A stretch of 64,000 nt of DNA from NCBI GenBank assembly GCA_015183035.1, contig JACZZP010000005.1, positions 2,232,001 to 2,296,000 of the forward strand. The letters run 5' to 3'. Positions 32,701 through 45,533 of this stretch are shown here, in pieces (the stretch's first letter is position 1; each line of letters begins with the position of its first letter). The position numbers and the translations under genes were made by a program. A model generated the notes under the pieces. The model did not search any database and was not told where the DNA came from. It saw only the letters and a program-made list of their open reading frames with translations. This stretch comes from Meloidogyne chitwoodi. Lineage: Eukaryota; Nematoda; Chromadorea; Rhabditida; Meloidogynidae.

Positions 32701-35700
32701 AAAAAAAAATTAGTTTATTAATTTATATGTTTTATTTTTAATGTTAACATTTTGTATTTTTAAAAACAATCCGGATCTATTTTTCAACTGATAAGGTTAA
32801 AAAATTTTTTGATTAAATTTTAGTAAAATTATAAAGAATCTATAGAGTAATTCAAAATAAGAAAAATCTTTCAAAAAATATTTTATTTAATATAAAATAG
32901 TTTAAATGCTTAATTTTAAAGGAAATTATTCAAAGTGATTATTAATTCATTAGACTCTTCACTTGCTATTTATTTTTGGATACTTGACAGTCAATTGTCA
33001 AGTAAAATTCTTCTTGTGAGTTGAAACAAAAAATGAAATATTTAGGAATCAAAGAGAATATTTGTGTATAAAACCGAGGAAAAAAGAAATTGTAAATCAT
33101 TGAATTTTAGCCAAAAAATATCTTTAGCTTACAAAAATATGACCCAACCACATCAAAATAATGACGAATTAACAAATAAATTTTGCTATTTAAAATCATA
33201 TTTTTTAATAAAATAAATATTATACAAATTTAAAAAAATCTTTCAATCAAAAGGATTTAGAAAGAATATATAAAACAGAGGAAACATTAATTGAAAATGA
33301 AATTTGTAGCCAAAAATATACTTGCCTTACAAAAATATGGATCCTAAGAAAGAAAAAGATGAAAAAAAGATTAAAAAATAAATAAATGAAATTCTTAATC
33401 TTAAAGGAAAGTATTATGTAAGAGGAATATTAATTAAAAAATACTCCAAGTTGTTTATTTTTGGATACTTGACAATTTATTGTCAAGTTAAAATCAGGTA
33501 TGTCAACTTTTCCTCTTTTTATCCGTGATAAGTCTCTTCAGGACGCCTATGTTAAAGGACACTCCCTCGTATATAAAAGACGCAGAAAAACTGACCAGTG
33601 GATAGTTGAGGTCAGAGAATATTATATAATTCTGCTCTTTTTCAGAAATGTGCAAGTTTTTTGCGTATCTTAAGTCTTTTATATAAGAGAAAGTGTTCTC
33701 TAACACAAGCGCCTTGAAGAGACTTATCACGGATAAAAAGAGGAAAAGTTTCCCTGATAAAAATACACAAATTAATAAAAATGATAAATTAATAGCCAAA
33801 CAATACTTTGGCTTACAAAAATATATTTAGAGGTGGAATGAGATCGAAAAGGAGGATTTAAAAATGAGATAAATTCTACTATTTAAAAACCTCTTTCTAC
33901 TAAATTAAATATTATACAAATTTTTCAGAAAATTAAAATATTAATGTAAATTTTTTTTTTGAAAATTTACTTTTTATTTTTAAAGGTCAGAAAAATAAAA
34001 TAAAATTTTTAAAAATTGAATAATTTTAAAAATGTTCATGCAAAGGCCTGCAAAGTTTTAAACCTTATTTGACTCAATAAAATTATTTTTTTTATAATTT
34101 GCCTTAATTATTCAGGCATCCAAAAATACAACGTGGCAATGCACAGTACACAAAATTTTTTTTAACGTGAACCTTTGTAAAAAATTAAATAAAATAATAA
34201 ATATGTTTTAATTTAGTAATAATCCTTTAAAGGCAATAATTTTTATTATTTTAATTTTTCTAAAAAATAACCACAAAATCCAGCTTTTTAATTTTTCACT
34301 AATTAATATAAAAACAATTCTAAAGGTTTAAAATTTGTCTGAAAATTATTCAGACAGCCAAAAATACATAATTGCTTGTAATATCACATTTCTATCTTTA
34401 AAAATTCTCTTATATTTTTTCAAAAATAAATTAATTAATATGTCTTATATTTTTAATTTTGTCTTTAAGTATTTCATAGCAAATTTGGGTATTCCAAAGG
34501 GTCAATATTATTTTAAAAAAATTTATTTTGGAAAAGCCAAAATTATTGTTTTGGATTATTTATATTTTTGCCTGAAGTTTATTCAAGCTTCCAAAAATAA
34601 AAGAATCACTACCACACATAAAACATACAAACAAATAAATTAAAATTTTTAATAAAAATTTTAATTTATTAATTAATATTATTTATTTTTAAATTTTGAC
34701 TCTATCTATTCGGGTTAACTCTGAAAGACAATTTCCTGAATATCAACTCAATCAATTGGTCAAATTGCCATTTCGGTCAAGTAATAAAACACAATAGATT
34801 CATGTTTGTGCAGAACCAATTAGGGCGCTGGTCCAGTTTATGAGTCCAATGGACTTTTATGAGTCCAATGAAAGTATATGAGTCCAATAAAAAGTTTATG
34901 AGTCCAATCAAAATGTATGAGTCCAATCAAAAATTTATGAGTCAAATTAAACTTATTTTATAAAGTATTTAATTTTATTATATGTATTAAAGTTATAAAA
35001 AAGGTATGTATATTACGTGAAAATAATTTTATTAAATTTATAAAAAAAATGATTAATGTTCAATAAAGGAAAAAAATTAGAACCAAAAATTAAACAGGGA
35101 ACTGGAATAAGCTGAAGGACGTAAAATGCATGCATATTGTTATATTGGTAGTTTTATTTGATCAAGAGATAGGACTTGATCTGGATCCAGAGTCGAGATC
35201 CAGGCATTTTTTGGGCAACTGGATTTTTCTGGACCTGAATTTTTCGTTTACTCCAGATCCAGTGTCTGGTCCACGTAAATACCTAATCAAGATCCAGAAT
35301 CCAGATCAAAAATTTTTTAAATTCATATCTGTTTAATTATTAAATATTTTAACTAAAGATGCCGATGGATCAGTACGAATGTTACTATGTATTAGTGACA
35401 TGGAGCTTGTTCGTGATAGAACAATAACTATGTTTGGTAAATCTGTATTTTCATGCGCTGCTAATTGCCTGATGTAAAGCGTAAAAACATTTATGAATAA
35501 AAAAGGATTTAAAAATAAAATATTTCAAAATATACTCGATTTTTATCACATAAATTTTTATTGGACTCATAAACTTTTGATTGGACTCATATACTTTGAT
35601 TGGACTCATACATTTTTATTGGACTCATAAAAGTTCATTGGACTCATATATTTTGATTGGACTCATAAAAGTCCATTGGACTCATAAACTGGACCAGCGC

Positions 35701-38700
35701 CCCAATTAGTTTAATATATTTGACCGAATTGGCAATTTGACCAATTGGTGGAGTTGATATTCAGGAAATTGTCTTTCAGGGGTTGACCAAATATTACTAC
35801 TCAATGACTAAAATTTTCTTTTTTTACTCTCTTTTTAATTTAAAAGTTGAGCTAATATTTGCCTGAAAATTATTCAAGCTTGCAAAAATAAAGGATTGGA
35901 AGGACGTAATATTCTAACCTACCTAACCTATAATTTATTTTTTAAACTTTTTTAATCTATTAATTAATATGTTTCATATTTTTAATTTTTGTTTTGTTTT
36001 GTTTATTTATTAGCAATATATTTTCGGATTTATTTAAAAAGGATCCGATTTAAACAAAATTTTTTTTTTAGAAAATTCAAAAAAATATCAATTTCTTTTC
36101 TAAACTTAAAAAATGTGAAATAAAAAAATTGCCCATTAACTAGTTTCTAATTTACTTATTAAAACATTTTTTTATAATTGCCTGAAAACTATTCAGGCTT
36201 CCAAAAATACAGAAGTTTAATCAACTCAACTTAATAATAATTTTTTCTTATAATTTTAAATAAAATTTTAATAAATTAATTAATATGTTTCATATTTATA
36301 CTTGTGACTTTAATTATTTTTTACAACTTTAAATCTATTTTAAAGAGTCAAGTTTAAAAATTTGTTTTTTAATTTAATTATTATTTACCCTTTAAGATTA
36401 AAAAATAATTTTTTTAATTATTTAAATGCGTCCAGCCCTGAATATCGAAACTCTGAATATTTATTAACCAATTGGCCAAATTGCCAATTCGGTCAAATCT
36501 CTTACAACTAGTTTGCCCGCAAAAACTAGTTTCTATTAGGGGCGTTCTATTACTTCCCATGGCTCTAATGGGAGAGTTTTATTACTTGACCGAATTGGCA
36601 TTTTGACCAATTGGTTGAGTTGATATTCAGGGTTAACCCATTTAAATTAATTAAATTAAATAAATTTCCTACCTTTCTTTTAATTTGTTTAGCAGTAGCA
36701 GTGGATGAATTGAGTAATTGAAATTGATAATTCTCTTTTTCATATCTTGCTAGAACATGAATAATTTTAAAATTAAGAAAAAGAAGAGCAAAAAAAGGAA
36801 AGAATATTGTCACAAAATTTCTATAGTAGAAACGAAAATACTAAAAAAACATTAAAAAATTAATTTAATTAATTAAATTAAAATTAAACCAAATGATAAT
36901 CTGTGTTAAAAACAAAATCAGCAAAGCCAATATCAATTTCAGACATTGTATCTGCACACTCATCTCTATATGAAATCTAAAAAAATTTAAAAAAATATTA
37001 AAATAAAATACCTAAAAATCTGTTGTGTTTAAAAAATTGGGGAGACTTTTTAAAATTAAATATTATAAAATTATTTACTCCTCCCAATTTTGGATAAATT
37101 AAAATTAAGATTTTGAAGTTTTTTTTTCTTTTTATTTTAAATTTAAATTTTTAAAAATTTATTTGTTAATTTTTAGTAAAAAAATACAGCGCTAACATTA
37201 AATCCATTTTTAAATAATTTGCCCGAATTAAAATTCAGGTTTCCAAAAATACAGGAAAAATCTTCAGTCTATGAATGCATTTTTATCTCTCATAATTTTC
37301 TCTTATATTTTTTCAAAAATAAATTAATTAATATGTTTTATATTTTTAATTTTGTTTTTTAATATTTCTTAACAATTCGGGTCTTTCAAATGGTCAGATT
37401 TTTTTAAATTTTTTAGATTTATTTATATTTTTTGCCTGAAAATTATTCAGGCTTACAAAAATAATTGTCCTGGCCTTCTGGCTATACTTAAAATATTTTC
37501 TTAAATTATACCTTTTTTTAGAATTTTTAATTAATTAATTGATATGTTGTATTTCTAAAATTGTCTTTTTCAAGTCACATTTATCGGTCAATAATTAAAT
37601 ATTTTTCAAAATACCCAAAACTTAGTTAATTCTGACCGTTATAAATAATAATTTAAAAAAAAACCTTAAATTCAAAACAAATAGTCATTTTAGAAAGAAT
37701 TCCCATTAAAATTGCAAATAAAATTATCAATTTTCTATTTCTCTGAATTACTCTAATATATCTTGAATTTGCAGTTAAAAAGAAACGTTCAATTGTTGCT
37801 GCTAGACTAAAATAAATTAATTAAATTTTAAAAAATTTTATTTATTTAAAAAAAAAAAATACATTAGAAAAGAGCCTGAAGTAATAGCACAATGAGAGAC
37901 AGTAATCATTGGCACCATATAATAATGCCTAAAATTAAAATTTTTTTTTTAATTATTTCTATTTTAGGAAATTTATAGATCGACTCATGTTCCGTATTTT
38001 TGGAAGCCAAAGTATTCATTGGCTAATAATTAACCTCCAATTATTTACATTAATATAGTTTTTCTTTTTATATTTTCTTTCTAAGTCCGATCTCTCTAAA
38101 CCCATTTCTTATAAAAAATTTTTTTATTAACATGACTTGTTAAATGTTAATCAAAATCATAAGATAAACATTTGTTTTAGCCTAACAAGAAACATTTTTG
38201 CTTGACAATGGGGAATGTCAAGCATCCAAAAATACCAAATAAGTTAGTTATTAATTTAATACACCCTTCTTAAAATAAATACTTATTAAGATAAAATAAT
38301 TAAATTATTTCCTATTAAATAAAATATATTTAAATTTTTACAAGTTTATGCCGTAAATTTTTATTAAATTATCATTTTTTGTTATTAAAAACAATTTTAA
38401 ATAAACTAATTGACACAAAAAATTATTAAAAAATTTTAGCCAAAAATTTTGACTTCCAAAAATACAAGCAAAATCAATATATGACAATCTTCAAAATATA
38501 AGCATATTTTTTACTGAATAAATTAAATTATTTTTGCAAAATTAAATATTATACACAAACTTTTAATTGTAAATTATTAATTTGCGGACGCTTGTCATAA
38601 AACAGAAAAATACCCAAAAAATTATAAAAAAATCTAAACTCAAAAATTCCCCCAAATTAAATAATTTAAATTTAAAAAAAACTTACCAAATTCTAAAAAG

Positions 38701-41700
38701 TGTTAGAGACTGTAAAAAATCCATCAAAACATTCATTGACATTAAAAAAATATAGGAAGTACTAATAAAAATATCAAAAAGTGCAATAAACATCATATAA
38801 CAATTAAAAGAATGTCTATGATGTTTACGTGTTGAAAATAAATAAAAGAAGAAAGAATTCTCTAAAATAGAGCAAAGAGCTATACTTGTGCCTATACATG
38901 TGACAATAATAAAACGTAAAGTTGTTAGTGGAGGTTCCTTTAAATTTTTAAAAATTATTTTAATTTTAAAATAATTTAAATTAAAACTTTAAAATAAAAA
39001 ATATTTTTTTGCCTAATTTATTAGAGATCAGAAAATTTTGATATTTGATTATCGATTTTTAAGATTTCTTTGTTTCGATTTAATTTTTTAGTTTTGAAAC
39101 ATCTCTGATAGAGAAATAAATATGCCTATGCCTAGACCAGGATGTACCTTTGAAAATTAAAAATTAGTCGAAAAAACTCGACTTGCAAAAATAAAAGTAT
39201 GAAAGATTAACCACGAAAACATGCTAAAAATTTATTTATTTATCCATTTAAATTAAAAATTTATTATTAAATTTAATATTATTTGGCAGAGCGAAACTTT
39301 CGGACGCCCACTAGTTTACAAAAATTTGTTTATCTCCCTTTTCAAAAGGTACAATAATTTATTTAACAATTTTGTAGCATAGTATTAATTCTATATTCAA
39401 TTTTTGGACCAAAAGTTTCAGTCCAGAAGCTTTGGAACATTAATCCCCAAGGCATTTTTTGGACCATTCTAAATACATATAAGGAATGTAGGTATTTGTA
39501 TAAGCAATTCATTAATGAAATTTTGACTTTAAATTTTAGAGTTTAAATAAATATTTTATTTTTTCAAATAAACAGATTCACCCATTTTACAAACTTATTT
39601 TATGTCATGCTAATTTTTAATATGACACGTAAATATGATGTTTTATTTAATTTCTTATTGGGTTTATTTTATTAAAAAGCGTCAATTACATTTTATATAT
39701 TCCTTTGATTACCGGAAAATTCCTCTTCTAGTGGAAAATTCCACTCCACCAAAATTTTTGGAAAATTTAAAGTTATTTTAGATCATTTTAATAAGGTTAT
39801 TCTAACATAGTACTATTTTGAAGTTATCCAAAATTATTTTAATAATTATTTAGGTAAGATTTTTCTGTTAAAAGGGGTATTTTACAGAGAGATTTTGTTT
39901 GGAGAGGAATTTTCCAAAAAATTGGAGAGGAATTCTCCGAGAGGATTTTCTGAAAAGGAGTTTTCCGGTCACCATTCATTTAGTCATAGCAATGCTTGAC
40001 TTACAAAAATACTAAATCCGAACTGCAGCGCTACTTATGTCTCTATTCATATACCTATATTAATATTGCATTTTTTTCATTTATTCATATTAAGCAAAAA
40101 TAGAGTTAAATTTTTAATTATGCTAATTTATCATAAATTTATTTTTTGAGTTGTTTTTAAGTTAAGCACCAATTTTAGCTTATGTGAATTTTTATTAACT
40201 TTTTATTTATTTAGTCTAAGCAATGCTTGACTTACAAAAATATAACACGTTCAACTGTTGTCAATAAATACTCTTTGTTGAAGAAATTAATATCGTGCCA
40301 GGAAAAAAGGTCAGTGGAAAATAGGTCAGTGGAAATTTGGTCAGTAAAGAAACAGTACAAAAAATGAAAGAAAATACAAAAATACATGAAAAAATGTTGT
40401 GTTACTAATGTATTTGTGTTTTTGCCGCATTTTTGTTTTGTATTTTTGTTTTTTAATATACATTTTGGAAAAACACAAAAATGTATTTTTGAGTAAAAAC
40501 AAAAAATACAAGAAAAATACACAAAAATACATGAAAAACACATGAAAAACACAAAAATACATAAACACAAAAATACATGAAAAACACAAAAATACATAAA
40601 AAACACAAAAATACATAAAAAACACAAAAATACATAAAAAACACAAAAATACATGAAAAACACAAAAATACATGAAAAATACAAAAATACATGAAAAACA
40701 CAAAAATACATAAACACAAAAATACATGAAAAACACAAAAATACATGAAAAACACAAAAATACATAAACACAAAAATACATGAAAAACACAAAAATACAT
40801 GAAAAACACAAAAATACATGAAAAACACAAAAATACATGAAAAACACAAAAATACATAAACACAAAAATACATGAAAAACACAAATACATTAGTAACACA
40901 ACATTTTTTCATGTATTTTTGTATTTTCTTTCATGTTTTTGTACTGTTTCTTTACTGACCAAATTTCCACTGACCTATTTTCCACTGACCTATTTTCCGG
41001 GAGCCAATAATATTTTTAAGTTTATTCATTTACTTAATATTAAGCAAAAATAGTAAAATTTATGTTTTATGAATTTTTGATTCGATTTTGTATTATTTTT
41101 GCAAATATTTCTTAAGTTTATCATAAAGAATTTTTATTCAATTTTTATTTCTTATTTTAGTTAAAGCAATGCTTGACTTGCAAAAATATTAAAACAATTA
41201 AAAAAAAAATAAATAAAAATTAATTTGCCAAAAATTATTTAACTCTCTTGCTCTTATATGTGTGTATAATATATTAAATTTAAAATTATTTTTTAATTTA
41301 ATTGGACAAAAAATGTATTAATATATCATTTTCTTCCTTTTCTGGGAAATTATTTTTGTAAGTCAAAGTGTTAAACTTTGATTAATTTCTTAGATATATT
41401 CCTAGGAAAAACTTAAAAAATCAGCAGTAATTATCAGCTCTTAAACGAAAACCAGAGGAAGAGTAAATAACTCAAATTATTGAAAATTTGCATGTATTTT
41501 ATATTATTTTACAAAATATTAAAAATAAATTAACGTATTTCACAAAATAAAGCTGGTTGGGTCATTTCAGTACCGCCATTTCAGTCCTAGTACAAACGGA
41601 GCCATTTCAGTACCAAAAAGTTTTTATACTAAAATAGTAGTTTTTTCTTCATTTTAATATTCTTCTTTCATTTTTCGTAACTTATTTTACTTGTTTCTTC

Positions 41701-42109
41701 TATATTTAATCAATTTTGGTATGGACCACCAAGAAAATAAAACATTTTTGAAAAACGCTGGTACTGAACTGACCCCCTTTGCCTGGACTGAAATGGCTGT
41801 ACTCATTTTGCCCATTTCGAAATAAAGCACCCGGGGTGTCTATTAAAAAATAAAATATATTTAATTACTTACATCATATCGACATTCGGCCATTTCATCG
41901 TTTAAATCAAAATTATTATTAGAAATATCATTTAAATTTGTTGAATTAATTATTAATTTACTGCTGTTATTAAAATTATTATTATTGCTATAATTATCAA
42001 ATAAAAATAAAGAAGCAGTATTAATAAGTGAATTAATTGAATTATTAATAATTGTTGTTGTAGTGGAGTGTTGGGAAGGATTAATTAAAATATTATTATT
42101 TTCATTCAT
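29793..42109 (-). CDS. Rhodopsin-type G-protein-coupled receptor, probably peptide receptor-like
   Basis: Eleven minus-strand exons join with consistent phases to 583 codons: 41873-42109, 38687-38937, 37863-37928, 37665-37806, 36890-36976, 36673-36840, 31664-31740, 31576-31614, 31124-31328, 30366-30419 and 29793-30218. The Asn-rich N-terminus has several N-x-S/T sites and ends CRYD. TM1 is LRFIIVTCIGTSI and on; TM2 starts near NCYMMFIALFDIF; TM3 ends LAATIERF (an ERF in place of DRY); extracellular loop 2 has a Cys; TM5 starts FVTIFFPFF; TM6 contains TILVVCTYLISN; TM7 ends FRPLIYLICQ, a variant of NPxxY. The tail is Ser/Thr-rich. The donor of the 39-nt exon (GTCTGA) is weak but restores phase. 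A further exon near 29280-29355 may replace the last codons. The intron 31741-36672 is packed with repeats. Class is secure; the ligand is not known. Confidence 0.85.
30850..31048. mobile_element. Inverted-repeat element, GCGGAC-like family, intronic
   Basis: Ends GGGTACTTTTTC and AAAAGTGCCC, with AGACAAAAGTTCGC mirrored by GCGAACTTTTGTCTGC. It lies in a GPCR intron. Related ends occur at 57764-57999. Confidence 0.65.
31361..31525. mobile_element. 165-bp foldback element in a GPCR intron
   Basis: Arms of about 55 bp start TTAAATAATT and end AATTATTTAA-like, with GACATTTCGTCGA and GCACGACATTTCG mirrored on both sides. TTAA occurs at both ends. It lies between the 39-nt exon and the TM7 exon, and it makes the exon open frame appear longer than it is. 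Confidence 0.75.
33505..33750. mobile_element. 246-bp foldback element in a GPCR intron
   Basis: Arms of about 75 bp begin AACTTTTCCTC and end GAGGAAAAGTT, with ATCCGTGATAAGTCTCTTC mirrored by GAAGAGACTTATCACGGAT. No coding frame. Confidence 0.8.
34712..35790. mobile_element. Palindromic element interrupted by a second element
   Basis: Outer arms carry GAAAGACAATTTCCTGAATA and CCAATTGGTCAAATTGCC-type sequence mirrored near 35715-35785, the same family as 21364-21560 and 36428-36639. The inner part 34823-35702 is a separate insertion. No convincing target duplication for the outer element. Confidence 0.7.
34823..35702. mobile_element. 880-bp nested inverted-repeat element
   Basis: Ends GGGCGCTGGTCCAGTTTATG and CATAAACTGGACCAGCGCCC, each followed inward by several ATGAGTCCAAT units in opposite orientation. 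The direct repeat CAATTA flanks it (34817-34822, 35703-35708). The interior has GGATCCAGA-rich sequence near 35165-35310 and no transposase. Confidence 0.8.
36428..36639. mobile_element. 212-bp palindromic element with 8-bp target duplication
   Basis: Flanked by exact ATTTAAAT (36420-36427, 36640-36647). Arms contain CCCTGAATATC and CCAATTGGCCAAATTGCC mirrored on the right. It ends 33 bp from the GPCR splice donor at 36672. Confidence 0.8.
39706..39973. mobile_element. 268-bp CCGGAAAATTCCTC element, copy 1
   Basis: Ends CCGGAAAATTCCTC and TTTTCCGG, with GGAGAGGAATTTTCC and GGAATTCTCCGAGAGG on the right. It aligns over its full length with 45271-45533. Confidence 0.75.
40296..41005. mobile_element. 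GGTCAGT-family foldback element with expanded central minisatellite
   Basis: Arms carry GGTCAGTGGAAAATAGGTCA on the left and the mirror image ending TTTTCCGGGAGCC on the right. Between about 40500 and 40890 a 19-bp unit ATACATGAAAAACACAAAA, with 12- to 20-bp variants, is repeated roughly twenty times. Long open frames across it in several frames are a by-product of the repeat. Confidence 0.8.
41569..41813. mobile_element. Inverted-repeat element with GCCATTTCAGT motifs
   Basis: Left arm GGGTCATTTCAGTACC and GCCATTTCAGTCC; right arm GGACTGAAATGGC and ACTCATTTTGCCC. It lies in GPCR intron 1. Confidence 0.6.
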
Positions 42110-44050
42110 TTTTTTAACTTTAAATTTAATTTTTAATTATTTAAAAAAATTTTAATTATTAAAAAAAAATTTTTAATTAAAAATAAAATATTCTAAGATT
42201 TAATAAATTACAGAATTATTTTTTAAAGTAATAAAAAATAAATTTTAAAAAATATGAATAATTTTTTAATTTTTTCCACTAAATAATTTATCAACTGCTG
42301 AATCAAACATTTAGGGAAAAATATTGTTTTAATAAAATTTTCAAAATTTTATTTTTTTTTCAAAGGAAAGGAGATATAAAAATTATAGAGAATATACCTA
42401 CTATAAAAGGAAAAATAAAATTAAAGTTATTAGCCAAAGAAATTGGCTTCCAAAAATATTAACGACAGAACGAAAATTAATCCAAAAATTAAAAATTTTT
42501 TTTATCTTTTTAAATTTTCCATATCCAATAAATTAAATATTATACAAATTTTTTTAAATAAATATTAATAAGATTAAATAAAATACAAATTTTGGCAGCA
42601 CAATTCGATTAATTTATGAAAATTAAAATAATTCACACTTTTATCTAACAATATTTATTTAATAAAATTTTCAGATTTAAAAAATATTTTCCACGGCAAA
42701 TACACTGATAATAAAATTAAGAAAATATAAAAAATAAATCAAAAAAATATATTAGCCAAATAAATTGACTTCCAAAAATATTCAAATACGGAGCACAGGA
42801 AGGCAAAATTAAAAAATAGAAAATAATATTTTCCTTTTAAATCCAACTTTTTTAATAAATTATATACTAATAGGTATACAAAAAAATATTTTTATATATT
42901 TTTTTCTTCAAAAATAACATTTAAATAAAAAATCATTAAATTATACAAGAAAGGGATAAAGTGAATAAATACATATGAGGAATGGGCAAGTTTCATTTTT
43001 CGGGTTTTTATGTCATGTTTCTCTTATTTCGGTTTTTATTTTTTTACCTTTTGTTTCAGAGTTCGTATTTTATTATTTTCTAATTTTGCCCATCAATGAT
43101 ACACAAGTATATTTAATTAAAAAAATTTAAATTAATAATTTTAATATTTAATAATTTTAAACACGCGCAAACCGACCTATTACTAAAATAACCTTAATAT
43201 TTGAAAGGTAAATTATTATTATTTTTAGATATATGTTTTTTAATAAATATATTATCTTTTTATTAATTAGGTATATTTTTCTGTTTTTAATGAATATCTT
43301 ATTTTAAATAAAATTAAAATTAAATTTTGGAATTAAAAAAAATTTTTAGATTTTGAAAATTTAAAAAAAAATAAAAAAAAAAAGTAACTTTTTAAAAAAT
43401 AAAAAATTAAATTTATTTTTAAAATTAAATATTCTCGTCATAAAAAAAAGAGAAAAGAATAAAAAAGGATTCCTTGAAAAAGAATTTTTTTGAATAAAAT
43501 TAAAGAAATGTGTTAAATAAAATATAAAGTTTATTTATTGTTTTTAATAAAATTTATAAAAAAAGGAAGAATTTTGAACATTTTAATTTTTTCCTTTCTA
43601 AGAAAAATATTTTTTTTAGGATTTTTTTTATTTTAACTTTGTGCATCTCTCTAATTAGGACAAATAAATATTAGAATAAATAAAAATAATAAAATAAATA
43701 TTTTCCCGACATAAAAATAAAGTAAAAAACAGTTCTTATCATGAAGTTATATTTTTCCCAAAACTAAAATTGTCTTGACCTTTCCTAAACTTTAATTTAT
43801 TTGTTTGTCTAAAATTCTATATATAAGCTGAAATTATCATTTATAAATTATTCATTTTCTCCTTTTAAAACCTTCAACTGACTTTTGTGAATAAATTAAA
43901 TAAGTTCGATTTGAAGAAGAAAACCTCAGAAAGTATATTCTAGGAAATATTAGAGAAGAATATTTCAGTGTATATTATCAGTAGATTATTATTTAATAAA
44001 AAAATTAAAAAAATAAATTTTTTACGTATTTTGTTATTTTTTAGGAATTT

Positions 44051-44118
44051 AAAATATAAACAAATCTACCAAATAAAAAGCCTATGGGCTTTTTATTTGG
44101 TAGATTTGTTTATATTTT
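44051..44118. other. Perfect 32-bp inverted repeat with 4-nt loop
   Basis: Arms 44051-44082 and 44087-44118 are perfectly complementary, containing AAATCTACCAAATAAAAAGC and its mirror, around the loop TATG. It could be a very young foldback element or an RNA hairpin. No surrounding target duplication was seen. Confidence 0.85.
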
Positions 44119-45270
44119 TGCGTTTTTTTTAATTATAATTTTTTAAACTTTGAATTAATATTAAATTGTGGTCATTAGACATGATAAATTTAAAAATAAT
44201 TGTTTGCGGCACTGAAAAATAATTTTTGGTTATTTAATAAAAAATAAATTGTATTGATTAATATTAAATATTTAATTTTATTTTTTATTTTAAAATATTC
44301 AATAGTATTTGAGACGTTGTTGCAGAATTATAATTTAATTATTTTTGTAGGCTGAATTTTATTTCAGCTAAATTATATTTAAATTTTTTAAAAATATTTT
44401 TAAAATATTATAACTTTTCATTGCAAAATTATTTATTAAAATTTATTTTTTGTTTAATTTTTGGCGCCATCTTTTTAGAACGTGGTTACATTATATTAAA
44501 TACCTATTTAAAATTAATAATTTTAAATATAATTTTAGCCGAAACAAAATTCAGCTTACAAAAATAAAATTGCCATGCAATGTCAGAACAATCTCAAATA
44601 ATATTGAAAATTTTAAAATAAAAAATAAAATTAAATATTTAATATTATTTATTAATAGTGACCCGAAAGAAAAAAGAAAGACATTATAAAACTTTTAAAA
44701 GATCAGAAGATAATTCTGTCAGCAAAACAAAGAATTTTCAATATTTTTAAGGAAGGTATTTTTCATAAATTTTAATTTAATAATTAAAAATATTTTTTTT
44801 TTGCCATTTTAATTAAAATAAAGAAATTGTATTGATTAATATTAAATATTTAATTTTATTTTTTATTTTAAAGTTTTCAATATTATTTGAAATGTTTCAA
44901 TAGATCCATAAGTTGGAGTTTTATTTTTGTAAGTTGAACTTTGCTTCAGCTAAAAATTTTATTTAAAATTTTTTTAAATTTCAGTAAATACTTTTAAATA
45001 AATTAAAAATAATTTAAATAAAAATAATTTATTTAATTACGTGAAAATTAAATTAAAAAAAAAATAATTTTTTTTAATTAAGAAAAAGACTGACTAATAA
45101 TAAATATTTTTGTACATTTTTAATTTTTTAATAACATTATTTAATGTTAGACAAAAAATTATTATTAAGTTTAAAATAGATATAAGGTGCTTTTCTTCTT
45201 TTTTACGTACAAATGTCCGCAAGTTTTTGTCCGCAAGTAATAATATTTATTTTTCTCAAAGGATTATTTT

Positions 45271-45533
45271 TATGATTACTGGAAAATTCCTCTTTTAGTG
45301 GATAATTCCTCTTCGAGCAAAATTTTTGGAAAATTTAAAATTATTTTAGATAATTTTAATAAGATTATTCTAACATAATACAATTTTTAAGTTATCCAAA
45401 AAATTATTTTAATAATTATTTAAGGAGGATATTCTGTTAAAAGAAGTATTTTACAGAGACAATAATTTTGTTTGGAGAGGAATTTTCAAAAAAATTGGAG
45501 AGAAATTCTCCGAGAGGAATTTTCCGGACACCG
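45271..45533. mobile_element. 263-bp CCGGAAAATTCCTC element, copy 2
   Basis: Aligns end to end with 39706-39973, with small differences. Right end GAGAGGAATTTTCCGGACACC. Confidence 0.75.

Larger units (their letters stand above)
31930..37480 (-). repeat. Cluster of about 16 box-hairpin elements inside GPCR introns
   Basis: Minus-strand boxes (CAAAAATA on the plus strand) at 31957, 32193, 32454, 32647, 33132, 33331, 33816, 34121, 34359, 34592, 35883, 36202, 37244 and 37456; plus-strand boxes at 32971 and 33456. Most minus copies share GCCTGAA/TTCAGGC stems. Their distal box reads AATATGTTTTAT-like rather than GTATAAT. Spacing between elements is often 200-300 bp. The majority orientation equals the sense of the host gene. 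Confidence 0.75.
37990..41370. repeat. Box-hairpin elements in the GPCR 5' introns
   Basis: Plus-strand boxes at 37995 and 41351; minus-strand boxes at 38227 (GCTTGACA/TGTCAAGC), 38457, 39186 (GTCGA/TCGAG), 40004, 40235 and 41181. The last three share AAGCAATGCTTGAC-type stems and occur about 230 and 950 bp apart. Confidence 0.7.

Noticed and set aside
40232..40912. Overlapping Phe/Cys/Val-rich open frames on the minus strand
   Set aside because: They follow a 19-bp-type minisatellite in the centre of a foldback element and occur in three frames at once.
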